A stretch of 64,000 nucleotides of DNA from Candidatus Roseilinea sp. (GCA_025998955.1 AP024676.1:372001-436000); one strand, 5' to 3'. Shown: positions 41,301-51,366, counted from the stretch's first letter. The notes: generated by a model not told the origin, from the letters alone. Translations and numbers: made by a program.

Positions 41301-42293
41301 TCAATACGCCACCAGCTTTCGCATCGCCTCGGCGATCCGATGCACGTCGGGCATGAACCAATCTTGCAGCGGCCGGCTGTAGGGCACGGCCGGCACGTCC
41401 GGCCCGGCCAGGCGCATGATTGGCGCGTCCATATGCTCGAACGCTTCCTCGCACAAGAGGGCGGCGATCTCTGCGCCGTAGCCGAGGAAGCGATTGTCCT
41501 CGTACACGATCAACGCCTTGCCGGTCTTCTTGAAGGATGCCAGCACTGTCTCTTTGTCGAGCGGGTTGAGCGTGCGCAAATCCACCAGCTCGACGCTGAT
41601 GCCTGCTCTGGCCACTGCTTCGGCAGCCTGTTGGCAGTAGAAGTGCATCATGCCGTAGGCGTAGACGGTGATGTCTTGGCCCTGGCGGGTGACCTTCGCC
41701 TTGCCCAGCGGCTCGGTGTAGTCGCCTGCCGGCACCTCGCCCTTGATGGCGCGATAGCCTTTCTTCGGTTCGAGGAACAGTACCGGATTGTCGTCGCGGA
41801 TGGCCGACTTCAGCAGCCCTTTGGCGTCGTGCGGGTTCGACGGGATGACGACCTTCAGGCCGGGTACGTGGGCGAAGGTTGCCTCTACCGATTGCGAATG
41901 GTACAGCCCGCCGCCCATGCCGCCGCCGTAGGGGCAGCGGATCACCATCGGCACGCAATACTGCCCGCCGGAGCGGTAGAACATGCGCGCTGCCTCGTTC
42001 ACGATCTGGTTGTAGGCCGGGTGGATGAAGTCGGCGAACTGGATCTCGCACACCGGGCGCATGCCATTCATCGCCGCGCCAATGCCTACGCCGACGATGG
42101 ACGACTCGGACAACGGCGAGTCAATGATGCGCGTGGGACCGTATTTGGCGTAGAGCCCTTGCGTGGCCAGGAACACGCCGCCGCGCGGGCCGATGTCGGT
42201 GCCGGTGATGAACACGCGCTCGTCGCGCGCCATCTCCTCATCCAGCGCCTCGCGAATCGCTTCGATCAGGGTCTTTTCGGCCATAGCTTGCAT
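41301..42293 (-). CDS. bkdB: 2-oxoacid dehydrogenase E1 beta subunit (branched-chain type)
   Basis: 330 residues. Transketolase pyrimidine domain with TLIEAIREALDEEMARDERVFITGTDIG, the FADFIHPAYNQIVNEAARMFYRSGGQ segment that contacts thiamine and E1alpha, and a C-terminal domain (LRTLNPLDKETVLASFKKTGKALIVYED). Strongly matches E1beta of branched-chain 2-oxoacid or pyruvate dehydrogenases; the branched-chain assignment rests on the mutase and methylcrotonyl-CoA carboxylase neighbours. No ribosome-binding site is visible; the ATG (or one three codons in) directly follows a 70-bp heptamer array. Confidence 0.88.
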   Translation of the reverse strand: MQAMAEKTLIEAIREALDEEMARDERVFITGTDIGPRGGVFLATQGLYAKYGPTRIIDSPLSESSIVGVGIGAAMNGMRPVCEIQFADFIHPAYNQIVNEAARMFYRSGGQYCVPMVIRCPYGGGMGGGLYHSQSVEATFAHVPGLKVVIPSNPHDAKGLLKSAIRDDNPVLFLEPKKGYRAIKGEVPAGDYTEPLGKAKVTRQGQDITVYAYGMMHFYCQQAAEAVARAGISVELVDLRTLNPLDKETVLASFKKTGKALIVYEDNRFLGYGAEIAALLCEEAFEHMDAPIMRLAGPDVPAVPYSRPLQDWFMPDVHRIAEAMRKLVAY

Positions 42294-42364
42294 AGAATTG
42301 GAGATGAGCGATTGGGAATTGGAATCGGTTCAATCTCCAATCTCCCATCTCCCATCTCCCACAT
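42294..42364. repeat. Heptamer palindrome that exactly fills the E1alpha-E1beta gap
   Basis: Ten 7-bp units: GAATTGG, AGATGAG, CGATTGG, GAATTGG, AATCGGT, then inverted TCAATCT, CCAATCT, CCCATCT, CCCATCT, CCCACAT. The array starts at the base next to the E1beta ATG and ends at the E1alpha stop codon. Confidence 0.85.
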
Positions 42365-43410
42365 CATTCGGCGAAGACCGGCCCCATGGCCCACGTGACC
42401 GGTGGGTAGGGCGCGCTCTCGGCGTAATGCAGCGCGTCGTTCACTTCGGCCTGCGCACATTGCTCGATCTCGGCGATCGTCGCCGGCGTCAGCACGCCCA
42501 TCTCCAGGAGCTGCTTTTGGAAGCGCGGTAGTGGATCCTGCGCGCGCACGTGCGCTTTCTCCTCTGGGCTGCGGTAGGTGCTGTCGTTGTCGTCGGACGA
42601 GTGGGGCGTGATGCGCACCACGCGCACCTCCAGGAGCGTCGTTCCCTCGCCGGCGCGGGCTCGTTCGATGGCTTCCTTCGCTGCGGCGTAGCTGGCGAAC
42701 ACGTCCAGCCCATCCACGCTGACGCCGCGGATGCCGTAAGCAGCGGCGCGGTCGGCCACCCGCTCGATGGCCATTTGCAAGCGCATCGGCACCGAGATGG
42801 CGTATTCGTTGTTCTCCACCACGACCACCAGCGGTAGTTTGTGCACGCCGGCCCAATCGAGCGCCTCGTGAAAATCACCCTCGCTGGTGGCGCCTTCGCC
42901 AATGCACGTCACCGTCACGCGATCGCCGCCCTTGAGCTTCTCGGCCAACGCCACGCCGGCGGCTTGGGGCAATTGCGTGCTCACCGGGCTGGAGATGCTC
43001 AGGATGTTGGCCGGCTTGTAGCAGTAGTGGTTCGGCATCTGTCGCCCGCCGGAGCTGGGATCGCCCTGCTTGCCGAACGAGCCGAGCAGCACATCGCGCA
43101 TGGACATGCCCAGCGCAATCACCATCGCCAGGTCGCGATAGTAGGGATGGAGAAAGTCGTAGCCGCGCCGCATGGCGAAGGCGACGCCGACCTGCGCTGC
43201 CTCGTGGCCAATGCCGGAGATGTGAAAGCCAATCCGGCCCTGACGATGCAGCAGCCAGCAGCGCTCGTCCAGCCGGCGAGACCGCACCATCACCTCGTAC
43301 ATCTCGCGCAGACATTCGGGCGATGGTGTCGCAGGCAGCGCTGCCGGGCTCGGCGCTTCCAGCGCGTGGCTGTTCCGGTTTCTGACGTCCGCGGTATCGA
43401 ACTCCAGCAT
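42364..43410 (-). CDS. bkdA: 2-oxoacid dehydrogenase E1 alpha subunit (branched-chain type)
   Basis: 348 residues. The thiamine-diphosphate motif is GEGATSEGDFHEALDWAGVHKLPLVVVVENN (about 170-200). Upstream, GRIGFHISGIGHEAAQVGVAFAM and YYRDLAMVIALGMS match E1alpha of branched-chain dehydrogenases, and the RITPHSSDDNDSTYRS region carries the loop phosphorylated in mitochondrial enzymes. It decarboxylates the 2-oxoacids of Leu, Ile and Val and passes the acyl group to E2. GGAGGG 7 nt before the ATG. It lies 13 bp after the mutase gene, in one operon. Confidence 0.9.
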   Translation of the reverse strand: MLEFDTADVRNRNSHALEAPSPAALPATPSPECLREMYEVMVRSRRLDERCWLLHRQGRIGFHISGIGHEAAQVGVAFAMRRGYDFLHPYYRDLAMVIALGMSMRDVLLGSFGKQGDPSSGGRQMPNHYCYKPANILSISSPVSTQLPQAAGVALAEKLKGGDRVTVTCIGEGATSEGDFHEALDWAGVHKLPLVVVVENNEYAISVPMRLQMAIERVADRAAAYGIRGVSVDGLDVFASYAAAKEAIERARAGEGTTLLEVRVVRITPHSSDDNDSTYRSPEEKAHVRAQDPLPRFQKQLLEMGVLTPATIAEIEQCAQAEVNDALHYAESAPYPPVTWAMGPVFAE

Positions 43411-43423
43411 GATCAGTCCCTCC

Positions 43424-45106
<1,683 letters not shown>

Positions 45107-45484
45107 GGTTCGTCCTCGCATGTGGTGATTGTGCCGGCTGCTCATCAACAACGGCGATGGAAGGCGATGCGCAAGAAAGAAGTGCGATGGTTGAGGCGAT
45201 GTGAGGCGCCGGCCTGGAGCGCGCATGCGACTCGACAGGCAAAGCAGTGCGAGACAACTCGCGTCCGGTCTGCACGCAGCTTCATAGCGATGCAACGGTC
45301 GCAAGTGAGCGCGTCGGCAGGGGGTGTCGCGATCAGCTTCCATGCGCCCCCACGCACGCACGCTTACGCAGCGCTATTGTAGTCCTCGAGCGGCTTCGCG
45401 ATCAAGATTTATTGTCCAACACACACATAGCGCCGGCGTGGGGAGCGTCAGTCGTGCAATACTTCGCTTTGCCGGAGGTCGCCT
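45107..45484. other. 378-bp divergent intergenic region between mutase and carboxyltransferase genes
   Basis: Contains a TACAAT box on the minus strand (45381-45376), which would give the mutase operon a leader of about 260 nt, and GGAGG before the carboxyltransferase ATG. I looked for a cobalamin riboswitch in the mutase leader and did not find its conserved boxes. No ORF or repeat assigned. Confidence 0.45.
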
Positions 45485-47128
45485 ATGGAGGTCATCGAAT
45501 CCCGCGTGGATGTGAGGTCGGATGAATTCCGCGAGCGAGCAGCGCATCACCGCGCGCTGGCCGAGACGCTGCGCGAGCGGCTGGCGTGGGTGCGCCAGGG
45601 TGGCGGCGCACAGGCGCGCGCGCGCCATGCCGAACAAGGCAAGCTCTTCGCCCGCGACCGCATCGAGCGGCTAATTGATCCGGACGCGCCGTTCCTGGAG
45701 CTTTCGCCGTTGGCGGCGTGGGAGATGTATGACGGCGAAGCGCCGGCTGCCGGCATCGTCACCGGCATCGGCCCGATCGCCGGCCGCGAGTGCATGATCA
45801 TCGCCAACGACGCCACCGTGAAGGGCGGCGCATATTATCCGCTCACGGTCAAGAAGCACCTGCGTGCTCAGCAGATTGCGTTGGAGAATCGCTTGCCGTG
45901 CGTCTACCTGGTGGATTCCGGCGGCGCGTTCCTGCCGATGCAAGACGAAGTGTTCCCCGATGCGGATGACTTCGGACGCATCTTCTATAACCAGGCCGTG
46001 ATGAGCGCAGCCGGCATCCCACAAATCGCGGCGGTGATGGGCAGTTGCACCGCCGGCGGCGCATACGTGCCGGCCATGAGCGACGAAGTCGTCATCGTCA
46101 AGGGCGTGGGCACGATCTTCCTCGGCGGGCCGCCGTTGGTGAAGGCTGCCACCGGCGTCGAAGTCTCGGCGGAAGAGTTGGGCGGCGCCGACGTGCACAC
46201 GCGCATCAGCGGCGTGGCCGACCACTACGCCGAAGACGACGTGCACGCGCTCCGCATCGTGCGTAGCATCGTGGCGACTTTGGATCCCGTAGCTTCCGAC
46301 GCTCCACTCCCTACTCCTGGGTTGAGTAGGGAGTGGGAAGTCGAGAGCCGGATCGAAGAACCACGCTACGATCCCGCCGAACTCTACGGCATCCTCCCCA
46401 CCACGTTCCGCGTGAGCTATGACGTGCGCGAGGTGATCGCTCGGCTGGTGGACGGCAGTCGGTTTCGCGAGTTCAAATCGCGCTACGGCACAACGCTCGT
46501 CTGCGGCTTCGCGCGCATCTATGGTTACCTCGTCGGCGTCGTCGCCAACAACGGCATCCTGTTCGGCGAGTCGGCATTGAAGGGGACGCACTTCATCCAG
46601 TTGTGCTGTGCACGCGGCATCCCGCTGCTCTTTTTGCAGAACATCACCGGCTTCATGGTGGGCAAGGCGTATGAGAATAGCGGCATCGCCAAAGATGGCG
46701 CGAAGATGGTCAACGCCGTGGCCAATGCCCAGGTGCCCAAGCTGACCGTCATCATCGGCGGTTCGTTCGGTGCCGGCAACTACGCGATGTGCGGACGCGC
46801 TTATGCGCCACGCTTCTTGTGGATGTGGCCGAACGCGCGCATTAGCGTGATGGGGGGCGAACAGGCGGCCAATGTGCTGCTCACGATCAAGCAGGATCAG
46901 CTCGTCCGGCGCAACCAGCCGCCGATGACGCCCGAGGAACAGGCTGCTTTCAAGCAGCCCATCCTGGAGAAGTACGAGCGCGAGGGCAGCCCCTATTACT
47001 CCACCGCGCGCCTGTGGGACGACGGCATCCTCGACCCGGTCGAGACCCGGCGCGTCCTGGGGCTGGCGCTTGCGGTGTGTGCCCGCGCGCCGGCGCGCGA
47101 GACGCGCTATGGGGTGTTCAGGATGTGA
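45485..47128 (+). CDS. mccB: Methylcrotonyl-CoA carboxylase beta (carboxyltransferase) subunit
   Basis: 547 residues. It carboxylates 3-methylcrotonyl-CoA (leucine catabolism) or a related acyl-CoA from carboxybiotin. MCC-type segments: [87 protein letters not shown] and [27 protein letters not shown]. The C-domain has [20 protein letters not shown] and [16 protein letters not shown]. Residues about 271-289 ([19 protein letters not shown]) are an extra loop encoded by palindromic heptamers at 46293-46348. GGAGG 6 nt before the ATG. Confidence 0.92.
   Translation: MEVIESRVDVRSDEFRERAAHHRALAETLRERLAWVRQGGGAQARARHAEQGKLFARDRIERLIDPDAPFLELSPLAAWEMYDGEAPAAGIVTGIGPIAGRECMIIANDATVKGGAYYPLTVKKHLRAQQIALENRLPCVYLVDSGGAFLPMQDEVFPDADDFGRIFYNQAVMSAAGIPQIAAVMGSCTAGGAYVPAMSDEVVIVKGVGTIFLGGPPLVKAATGVEVSAEELGGADVHTRISGVADHYAEDDVHALRIVRSIVATLDPVASDAPLPTPGLSREWEVESRIEEPRYDPAELYGILPTTFRVSYDVREVIARLVDGSRFREFKSRYGTTLVCGFARIYGYLVGVVANNGILFGESALKGTHFIQLCCARGIPLLFLQNITGFMVGKAYENSGIAKDGAKMVNAVANAQVPKLTVIIGGSFGAGNYAMCGRAYAPRFLWMWPNARISVMGGEQAANVLLTIKQDQLVRRNQPPMTPEEQAAFKQPILEKYEREGSPYYSTARLWDDGILDPVETRRVLGLALAVCARAPARETRYGVFRM
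46293..46348. repeat. Palindromic heptamer insertion inside mccB
   Basis: Eight 7-bp units. CCACTCCCTACTC (46304-46316) and GAGTAGGGAGTGG (46324-46336) form a perfect 13-bp stem with a 7-nt loop. The reading frame is maintained. Confidence 0.9.
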
Positions 47129-47176
47129 GATGTGGGATGGGTGGCGTCAATGGTGTCAGTGGTGTCGTTAGTTTCG
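47121..47176. repeat. Mixed 7-bp and 9-bp repeats after mccB
   Basis: GGATGTG, AGATGTG, GGATGGG (7-bp units, 47121-47141) followed by GTGGCGTCA, ATGGTGTCA, GTGGTGTCG, TTAGTTTCG (9-bp units, 47141-47176). The mccB stop (TGA, 47126-47128) is inside the first units. Confidence 0.65.
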
Positions 47177-47192
47177 AGCGATGCCTGATCAC

Positions 47193-47198
47193 TATAAT
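47193..47198 (+). promoter_or_regulatory. -10 box (TATAAT) of the antitoxin-like/nucleotidyltransferase genes
   Basis: Perfect TATAAT, 8 nt before the ATG at 47207; suggests a leaderless internal promoter between the two carboxylase genes that could also drive mccA. Confidence 0.55.
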
Positions 47199-47206
47199 TC
47201 TCCTTG

Positions 47207-47431
47207 ATGCTCGAGATTGATGCCATGGACATCTCCATCCAGGACTTCAGCGATGAGGATCGCCGTAAAGCTGAAGCTGATGGCGTAGACCTGACATTGC
47301 TCATTGAGAATTTACGGCTGACGCCGACAGAGCGCGTTCGTCGCTTGGAGAGGTTTGCTCGTGCCGTGTTGATGCTGCAAGCCGAAGCCCAACGTGGGCA
47401 AGCGAAAGAAGCGACCGAGATGAGAGCATGA
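47207..47431 (+). CDS. Small acidic/helical protein of unknown function, possible antitoxin partner
   Basis: 74 residues, highly charged and helical (FSDEDRRKAEADGVDLTLLIENLRLTPTERVRRLERFARAVLMLQAEA). The TPTERVRRLERF segment is common in small proteins encoded next to nucleotidyltransferase-like genes. It has no membrane segment. The ATG at 47207 follows a TATAAT box by 8 nt. It ends 1 bp before the nucleotidyltransferase start, so the two form a pair. The antitoxin idea is only inference from this arrangement. Confidence 0.55.
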   Translation: MLEIDAMDISIQDFSDEDRRKAEADGVDLTLLIENLRLTPTERVRRLERFARAVLMLQAEAQRGQAKEATEMRA

Positions 47432-47432
47432 G

Positions 47433-47942
47433 ATGGTGTCCGATTTCGAGCAGCTCATTCGACTGTTGACGCGCCACAATGTCGAGTTCGTGATCGTTGG
47501 CGGCCTAGCCGCGACTATTCATGGCGCTGCAACAGTGACCTACGATCTGGACATCTGCTACCGGCGTAGCAACGAGAATATCGAGCGGCTCTGTCGTGCC
47601 CTGTTCTCGATTCATCCTCGTCTGCGTGGTGCTCCAGAAGGGCTGCCCTTCACGCTTGATCCAACCACAGTGATGGCCGGCTTCAACTTTACGCTCAGTA
47701 CCGATCTAGGCCCGCTCGATTTACTCGCCGAGATCACGCCGATCGGCCTGTATGAGCGCGTGGTTGAGAATGCTCAGACCGCCCATCTATTTGGCTGTGA
47801 GGTGCACGTGCTCTCTCTACGAGCCCTGATCGCCGCGAAGAGGGGCACTGGGCGGAGCAAGGATGCTATCGCTGTGCTCGAGTTGGAACAACTGCTCAAG
47901 GCTCAAGAACGCGAATCACGGGATCCGCCAGCCGAGCCATGA
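47433..47942 (+). CDS. Nucleotidyltransferase-fold protein (MNT/AbiEii-like)
   Basis: 169 residues. The N-terminal VEFVIVGGLAATIHGAATVTYDLDICYRRS (about 16-45) is the nucleotidyltransferase-fold opening GG-x-A-x5-G-x5-T-x-DLD, with the paired Asp (DLDI) that binds metal; the later GPLDLLAEI could supply the third acidic residue. Related proteins act as toxins, antitoxins (AMPylating) or orphan transferases. Its stop overlaps the mccA start (ATGA), so this cassette is embedded in the carboxylase operon and mccA is translationally coupled to it. The substrate is unknown. Confidence 0.75.
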   Translation: MVSDFEQLIRLLTRHNVEFVIVGGLAATIHGAATVTYDLDICYRRSNENIERLCRALFSIHPRLRGAPEGLPFTLDPTTVMAGFNFTLSTDLGPLDLLAEITPIGLYERVVENAQTAHLFGCEVHVLSLRALIAAKRGTGRSKDAIAVLELEQLLKAQERESRDPPAEP

Positions 47943-49741
47943 TGCGCACGGGCAAACTCCTCATTGCCAACCGCGGCGAGATTGCCGTGCGCATCATCCG
48001 CGCCTGCCGCCGGCTGGGCATTGCGAGCGTGGCAGTCTATTCCGAAGCGGACGCCGGCGCGTTGCACGTGCGGTTAGCCGACGAGGCGGTATGCATCGGC
48101 CCGCCGGCGGCGCACGAATCCTATCTGCACGGCGAGCGCATCATCGCGGCGGCACGTCGTACCGGCTGCGACGCCATCCATCCTGGCTACGGCTTCCTGG
48201 CCGAGAATGCCGACTTCGCACAAGCGGTCGCCGACGCCGGCCTGGTCTTCGTTGGCCCGGCGCCCCAGGCCATTCGGTGCATGGGGTCGAAGATCGAGGC
48301 GCGTGCCATCGCGCAGCGTGCCGGCGTGCCGGTCGCGCCCGGCTTCGAAATTGAAAATGAAAAATTGAAAATTGAGAAAGGCGATCCGTCCTTTCTCAAT
48401 TTTCAATTTTCAATTCTCAATTCGATCGGATTTCCTTTGCTCATCAAAGCGTCGGCCGGCGGCGGCGGGCGCGGTATGCGCGTCGTGGCTTCGATGGACG
48501 AGTTCGACGCGGCGCTCGAATCGGCGCGGCGCGAAGCGCTCAAGGCGTTCGGCGACGACCGCGTATATGTCGAAAAGTGGATCGCGCATCCACGCCACAT
48601 CGAGGTGCAGGTGTTGGGCGACGCGCATGGCAACCTGGTGCACCTGTTCGAGCGCGAATGTTCGATCCAGCGCCGGCATCAGAAGCTCGTCGAGGAATCG
48701 CCGTCGCCTTTTCTCGACGCCGACCTGCGCGAGCGCTTGGGGCAGATGGCCATCGCCCTGGCGCGCGCGGTGAATTACACCAACGCCGGCACAGTCGAGT
48801 TCATCGTGGACCCCGAGCGCAATATCTACTTCCTGGAGATGAACACGCGCCTGCAGGTAGAGCATCCGGTCACGGAGAGCGTCGCAGTTGCCGGAGCAGG
48901 CCGGCCCGGCCTCGATCTGGTGGAGTGGCAACTGCGCATCGCACAAGGCGAAGCTTTGCCTTTCCGGCAGGCCGATCTGCGCCAGCGTGGACATGCCATC
49001 GAGTGCCGGATCGTTGCCGAAGACCCGGCGAACGGCTTCTTGCCGGCGACGGGCCGCATCGCCCGCGTGGTCGAGCCGTTGGGATCGGATGTGCGCGTAG
49101 ATTCAGGTGTGGAGAGCGGCAGCCAAGTCACGCCGCACTATGATTCCCTGCTGGCAAAGCTGATCGTGCGCGGCGAAACGCGCGGCGATGCCATCCGCAA
49201 GATGGCGGCTGCGCTGCGTGACTACGCGATCGAGGGCGTGACGACGAACCTTGCCTTCCTGCGCGACGTGATCGCACATCCGGCCTTTCGCCGCGGCGAC
49301 ACGACGACTGATTTCATCGAGCGCTACTTCGCCGGCTGGCCATCGTCGCATGACGCAGGCGGTGCACCGGTAGAACTACCGCGCACGTCATCGAACCCCT
49401 GGCGGCAGCGCGATCGCTTCCGCGTGGGCGAGGGCATGCGGCACGCCGGTCAGCTGGCCCATCGTGTGGACTTGGGGACGATGCTGGCTGCAGCCCAACC
49501 AGAGGTGCCGGCGCGCCAACTGCCGATCGAGAACCGCATCGAAGCGCCGATGCCCGGTCAAGTCGTGGATGTGCTCGTGAAAGAAGGCGATGCCGTTGTG
49601 GCCGGGGCGACGCTGGTCGTGCTCGAGGCGATGAAGATGGAGACGCGACTCACTGCGCCGGCGCCGGGTTGTGTCCGGCGCGTCCACTGTGCGCCGGGCC
49701 AAACGGTCGAACGCGGGCAGGTGTTGGTCGAGCTAGAGTAA
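47939..49741 (+). CDS. mccA: Methylcrotonyl-CoA carboxylase alpha subunit (biotin carboxylase + biotin carrier)
   Basis: 600 residues. Biotin carboxylase part: KLLIANRGEIAVRIIRACRRLG, HPGYGFLAENADFA, the ATP-grasp glycine loop KASAGGGGRGMRVV, HIEVQVLGD, ECSIQRRHQKLVEESPSP, EFIVDPERNIYFLEMNTRLQVEHPVTE. C-terminal biotin carrier domain with the biotinyl Lys566 in EAMKMET. Just before the glycine loop, residues about 137-162 (FEIENEKLKIEKGD... through ILNS) are encoded by a perfect heptamer palindrome (48347-48423) where relatives have an ordinary helix. It supplies carboxybiotin to MccB. Its last 9 bp overlap the convergent lyase gene. Confidence 0.92.
   Translation: MMRTGKLLIANRGEIAVRIIRACRRLGIASVAVYSEADAGALHVRLADEAVCIGPPAAHESYLHGERIIAAARRTGCDAIHPGYGFLAENADFAQAVADAGLVFVGPAPQAIRCMGSKIEARAIAQRAGVPVAPGFEIENEKLKIEKGDPSFLNFQFSILNSIGFPLLIKASAGGGGRGMRVVASMDEFDAALESARREALKAFGDDRVYVEKWIAHPRHIEVQVLGDAHGNLVHLFERECSIQRRHQKLVEESPSPFLDADLRERLGQMAIALARAVNYTNAGTVEFIVDPERNIYFLEMNTRLQVEHPVTESVAVAGAGRPGLDLVEWQLRIAQGEALPFRQADLRQRGHAIECRIVAEDPANGFLPATGRIARVVEPLGSDVRVDSGVESGSQVTPHYDSLLAKLIVRGETRGDAIRKMAAALRDYAIEGVTTNLAFLRDVIAHPAFRRGDTTTDFIERYFAGWPSSHDAGGAPVELPRTSSNPWRQRDRFRVGEGMRHAGQLAHRVDLGTMLAAAQPEVPARQLPIENRIEAPMPGQVVDVLVKEGDAVVAGATLVVLEAMKMETRLTAPAPGCVRRVHCAPGQTVERGQVLVELE
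48347..48423. repeat. Perfect heptamer palindrome inside mccA
   Basis: 77 bp, exactly eleven 7-bp units (AAAATTG and TCAATTT types). Arms 48361-48381 and 48390-48410 are perfectly complementary over 21 bp around the 8-nt centre CGATCCGT. The AT-rich island sits in a gene that is otherwise GC-rich, and stays in frame. Confidence 0.95.
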
Positions 49742-50608
49742 TCCCGCTGCGCGCGCGCGGGCCAGCACGTTTTCAGCCTGCTTGATGATCGGCCCGTCCA
49801 CCATGCGCCCATCCAGCGCGAACGCGCCGAGTCCGGCGGCAGCCTGGTCGCGGGCGGCCTGCACGATGCGCTGTGCGCGGGCGATCTCTTCCGGCGACGG
49901 CGCGAAGGTGCGGTTGACCACCTCCAACTGCCTGGGGTGAATCACCATCTTGCCGGTGTAGCCGAGCTGCCTCCCGAAGCGGCACTCTTCCTCCAGGCCG
50001 GCCAGATCGTTCAGGTCGAAGAACACGATGTCAATCGCTTGTAGCCCGTTGGCAGCGGCGGCGATCACCACGGCGCTGCGCGCGTAGAGCACCTCGATGC
50101 TCGAGGGCGTGCGCACGGCGCCGATGTCGGCAGCCAAGTCGTCCGCGCCGAAGATCAGCGCTTGCAGCGGCGGGCCGAGTTGGGCGATCTCGCGCAGGTT
50201 CAGCACGCCTTTGGCAGTCTCGATGATGGCCAGCAGCGCGATCGTGCCGGCTTCGATCCCGTGCCGGCGCGCCTGGGCAGCGATGAAGTCGCGCGCAGCG
50301 GCCAGGTCTGCGGCGCTGTTCACCTTGGGGATGACGTAGCCATCGGGCCGGCCGGCGATGGTCTCGGCCACGTCATCGGCGAAGAACGGCGTCTGCCAGG
50401 CGTTCAGGCGCACCAGTCGCTCGCGCCGGCCAAAGTCCATGGTCTGGAGCGCCGCGCACGTCGTTTGGCGAGCCAGCGCTTTATTGGCCGGCGCGACTGC
50501 GTCTTCCAGATCCATCACGACGCTATCGGCATCGAGCTGCGCAGCCTTCTCGATCTTGCGCGTGCTATCGCCGGGCATGAACAGGAGCGAACGACGCAAC
50601 GGGAGCAT
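49733..50608 (-). CDS. CitE-like acyl-CoA lyase (HpcH/HpaI aldolase family)
   Basis: 291 residues from the ATG at 50608. TIM-barrel lyase of the CitE/CLYBL group: RRSLLFMPGDSTRKIEKAAQLDADSVVMDLEDAVAP (about 4-39, with the metal-binding Asp/Glu of DLED), LLAIIETAKGVLNLREIA (Glu of the active site), and ALIFGADDLAADIGA (second acidic ligand). In M. tuberculosis the homologue Rv2498c, in the same type of locus, cleaves citramalyl-CoA and HMG-CoA in itaconate and leucine breakdown; a similar role is plausible. It has no ribosome-binding site and a heptamer-rich segment abuts the start codon. Confidence 0.82.
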   Translation of the reverse strand: MLPLRRSLLFMPGDSTRKIEKAAQLDADSVVMDLEDAVAPANKALARQTTCAALQTMDFGRRERLVRLNAWQTPFFADDVAETIAGRPDGYVIPKVNSAADLAAARDFIAAQARRHGIEAGTIALLAIIETAKGVLNLREIAQLGPPLQALIFGADDLAADIGAVRTPSSIEVLYARSAVVIAAAANGLQAIDIVFFDLNDLAGLEEECRFGRQLGYTGKMVIHPRQLEVVNRTFAPSPEEIARAQRIVQAARDQAAAGLGAFALDGRMVDGPIIKQAENVLARARAAGLL

Positions 50609-50717
50609 AGGTGATGATTCGATGATTATTGATGACCGGTAATTCGGTAATCGGTCATTGGTGATCAGATGACTCGGCAACCTGCTGACCCGATCGCAAC
50701 TGTGCAGAGAAAGTGAT
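50609..50717. repeat. Heptamer-rich gap between CitE-like and MaoC genes
   Basis: ATGATTC/GATGATT/CGGTAAT/CGGTCAT/TGGTGAT-type units with ATGACCG and CGGTCAT in opposite orientation (50609-50680). Nothing else recognised in the gap. Confidence 0.55.
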
Positions 50718-51173
50718 TTACGCTTTGCCCCGCTTCCTGAACAACGCCGTGCGCTCGAACTCGATCACAATTTCGCCGCGCTGGTTGCGGCCGACATGTC
50801 GCAGGCGCACCACACCGGCGTCGGGGTTCGACTGCGAGTCGCGCTTGCTGAGCACCTCACTGGTCATGTAGAGCGTGTCGCCGTGGAACATCGGCCTGGG
50901 ATGCCGAACATTGTCGTAGCCCAGATTGGCGATGATCGTGCCCGCGGTCAGGTCGGCCACCGTCAGCCCCACAGCCAGGCCGAGCGTGAACAGACCGTTG
51001 ACGATGCGTGCGCCGAACTGGGTCTGTGCAGCGAAGTGCTCGTCCAAGTGCAGCGGCTGCGCGTTCATCGTCAGCGCGCAGAACAACACGTTATCCGCTT
51101 CGGTGACCGTCCGGCCGAGCGCATGCTCGATGCGCATGCCGGCTTCCAGCTCTTCGTAGTATTTGCCGGCCAT
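50718..51173 (-). CDS. MaoC-family hydratase (hot-dog fold)
   Basis: 151 residues. MaoC-like enoyl-CoA hydratase: YYEELEAGMRIEHALGRTVTEADNVLFCALTMNAQPLHLDEHFA holds the family's catalytic Asp/His region (N-x-x-P-x-H), and FGARIVNGLFTLGLAVGL follows. In the equivalent mycobacterial locus the homologue (Rv2499c) sits beside the CitE-like lyase and is thought to hydrate the enoyl-CoA it uses. A TAAAAT box lies 10 nt upstream of the ATG (51189-51184), suggesting a leaderless message. Same strand as the lyase, 109 bp apart. Confidence 0.85.
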   Translation of the reverse strand: MAGKYYEELEAGMRIEHALGRTVTEADNVLFCALTMNAQPLHLDEHFAAQTQFGARIVNGLFTLGLAVGLTVADLTAGTIIANLGYDNVRHPRPMFHGDTLYMTSEVLSKRDSQSNPDAGVVRLRHVGRNQRGEIVIEFERTALFRKRGKA

Positions 51174-51183
51174 CGCGGTCGGG

Positions 51184-51189
51184 ATTTTA
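51184..51189 (-). promoter_or_regulatory. -10 box (TAAAAT) of the MaoC gene
   Basis: On the minus strand, within TATAAAAT, 10 nt before the ATG at 51173. Confidence 0.45.
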
Positions 51190-51208
51190 TAATGCCTGCG
51201 TCAGCATG

Positions 51209-51366
51209 GGTGCATTTCGAAATGGAGGAGCGCGGACTGGCCCGCAGCGGTATTCGCTTTAGTCGCGCCGGGATCAATCCCAACGCTGGGCATGCGGGCA
51301 AGCCACGCGCATCCCGCCCCTTTCGGCCCAGGCGTTCACGCCGGGGCGGGTCTATGTCTGCACTCG
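51209..51366. repeat. MITE-like dispersed repeat, copy 3 (diverged)
   Basis: About 158 bp starting GGTGCATTTC (51209-51218). The same order of hairpins is recognisable (CGCCGGGA/TCCCAACG with two mismatches; CCCAGGCGT/ACGCCGGGG with one), but the right end is degenerate (TGCACTC), so this is an older copy. It lies between the divergent MaoC and acyl-CoA dehydrogenase genes. Confidence 0.7.

Noticed and set aside
45107-45484. Cobalamin riboswitch upstream of the B12-dependent mutase
   Set aside because: Expected from function, but the conserved B12-box and core elements were not found on either strand of the leader.
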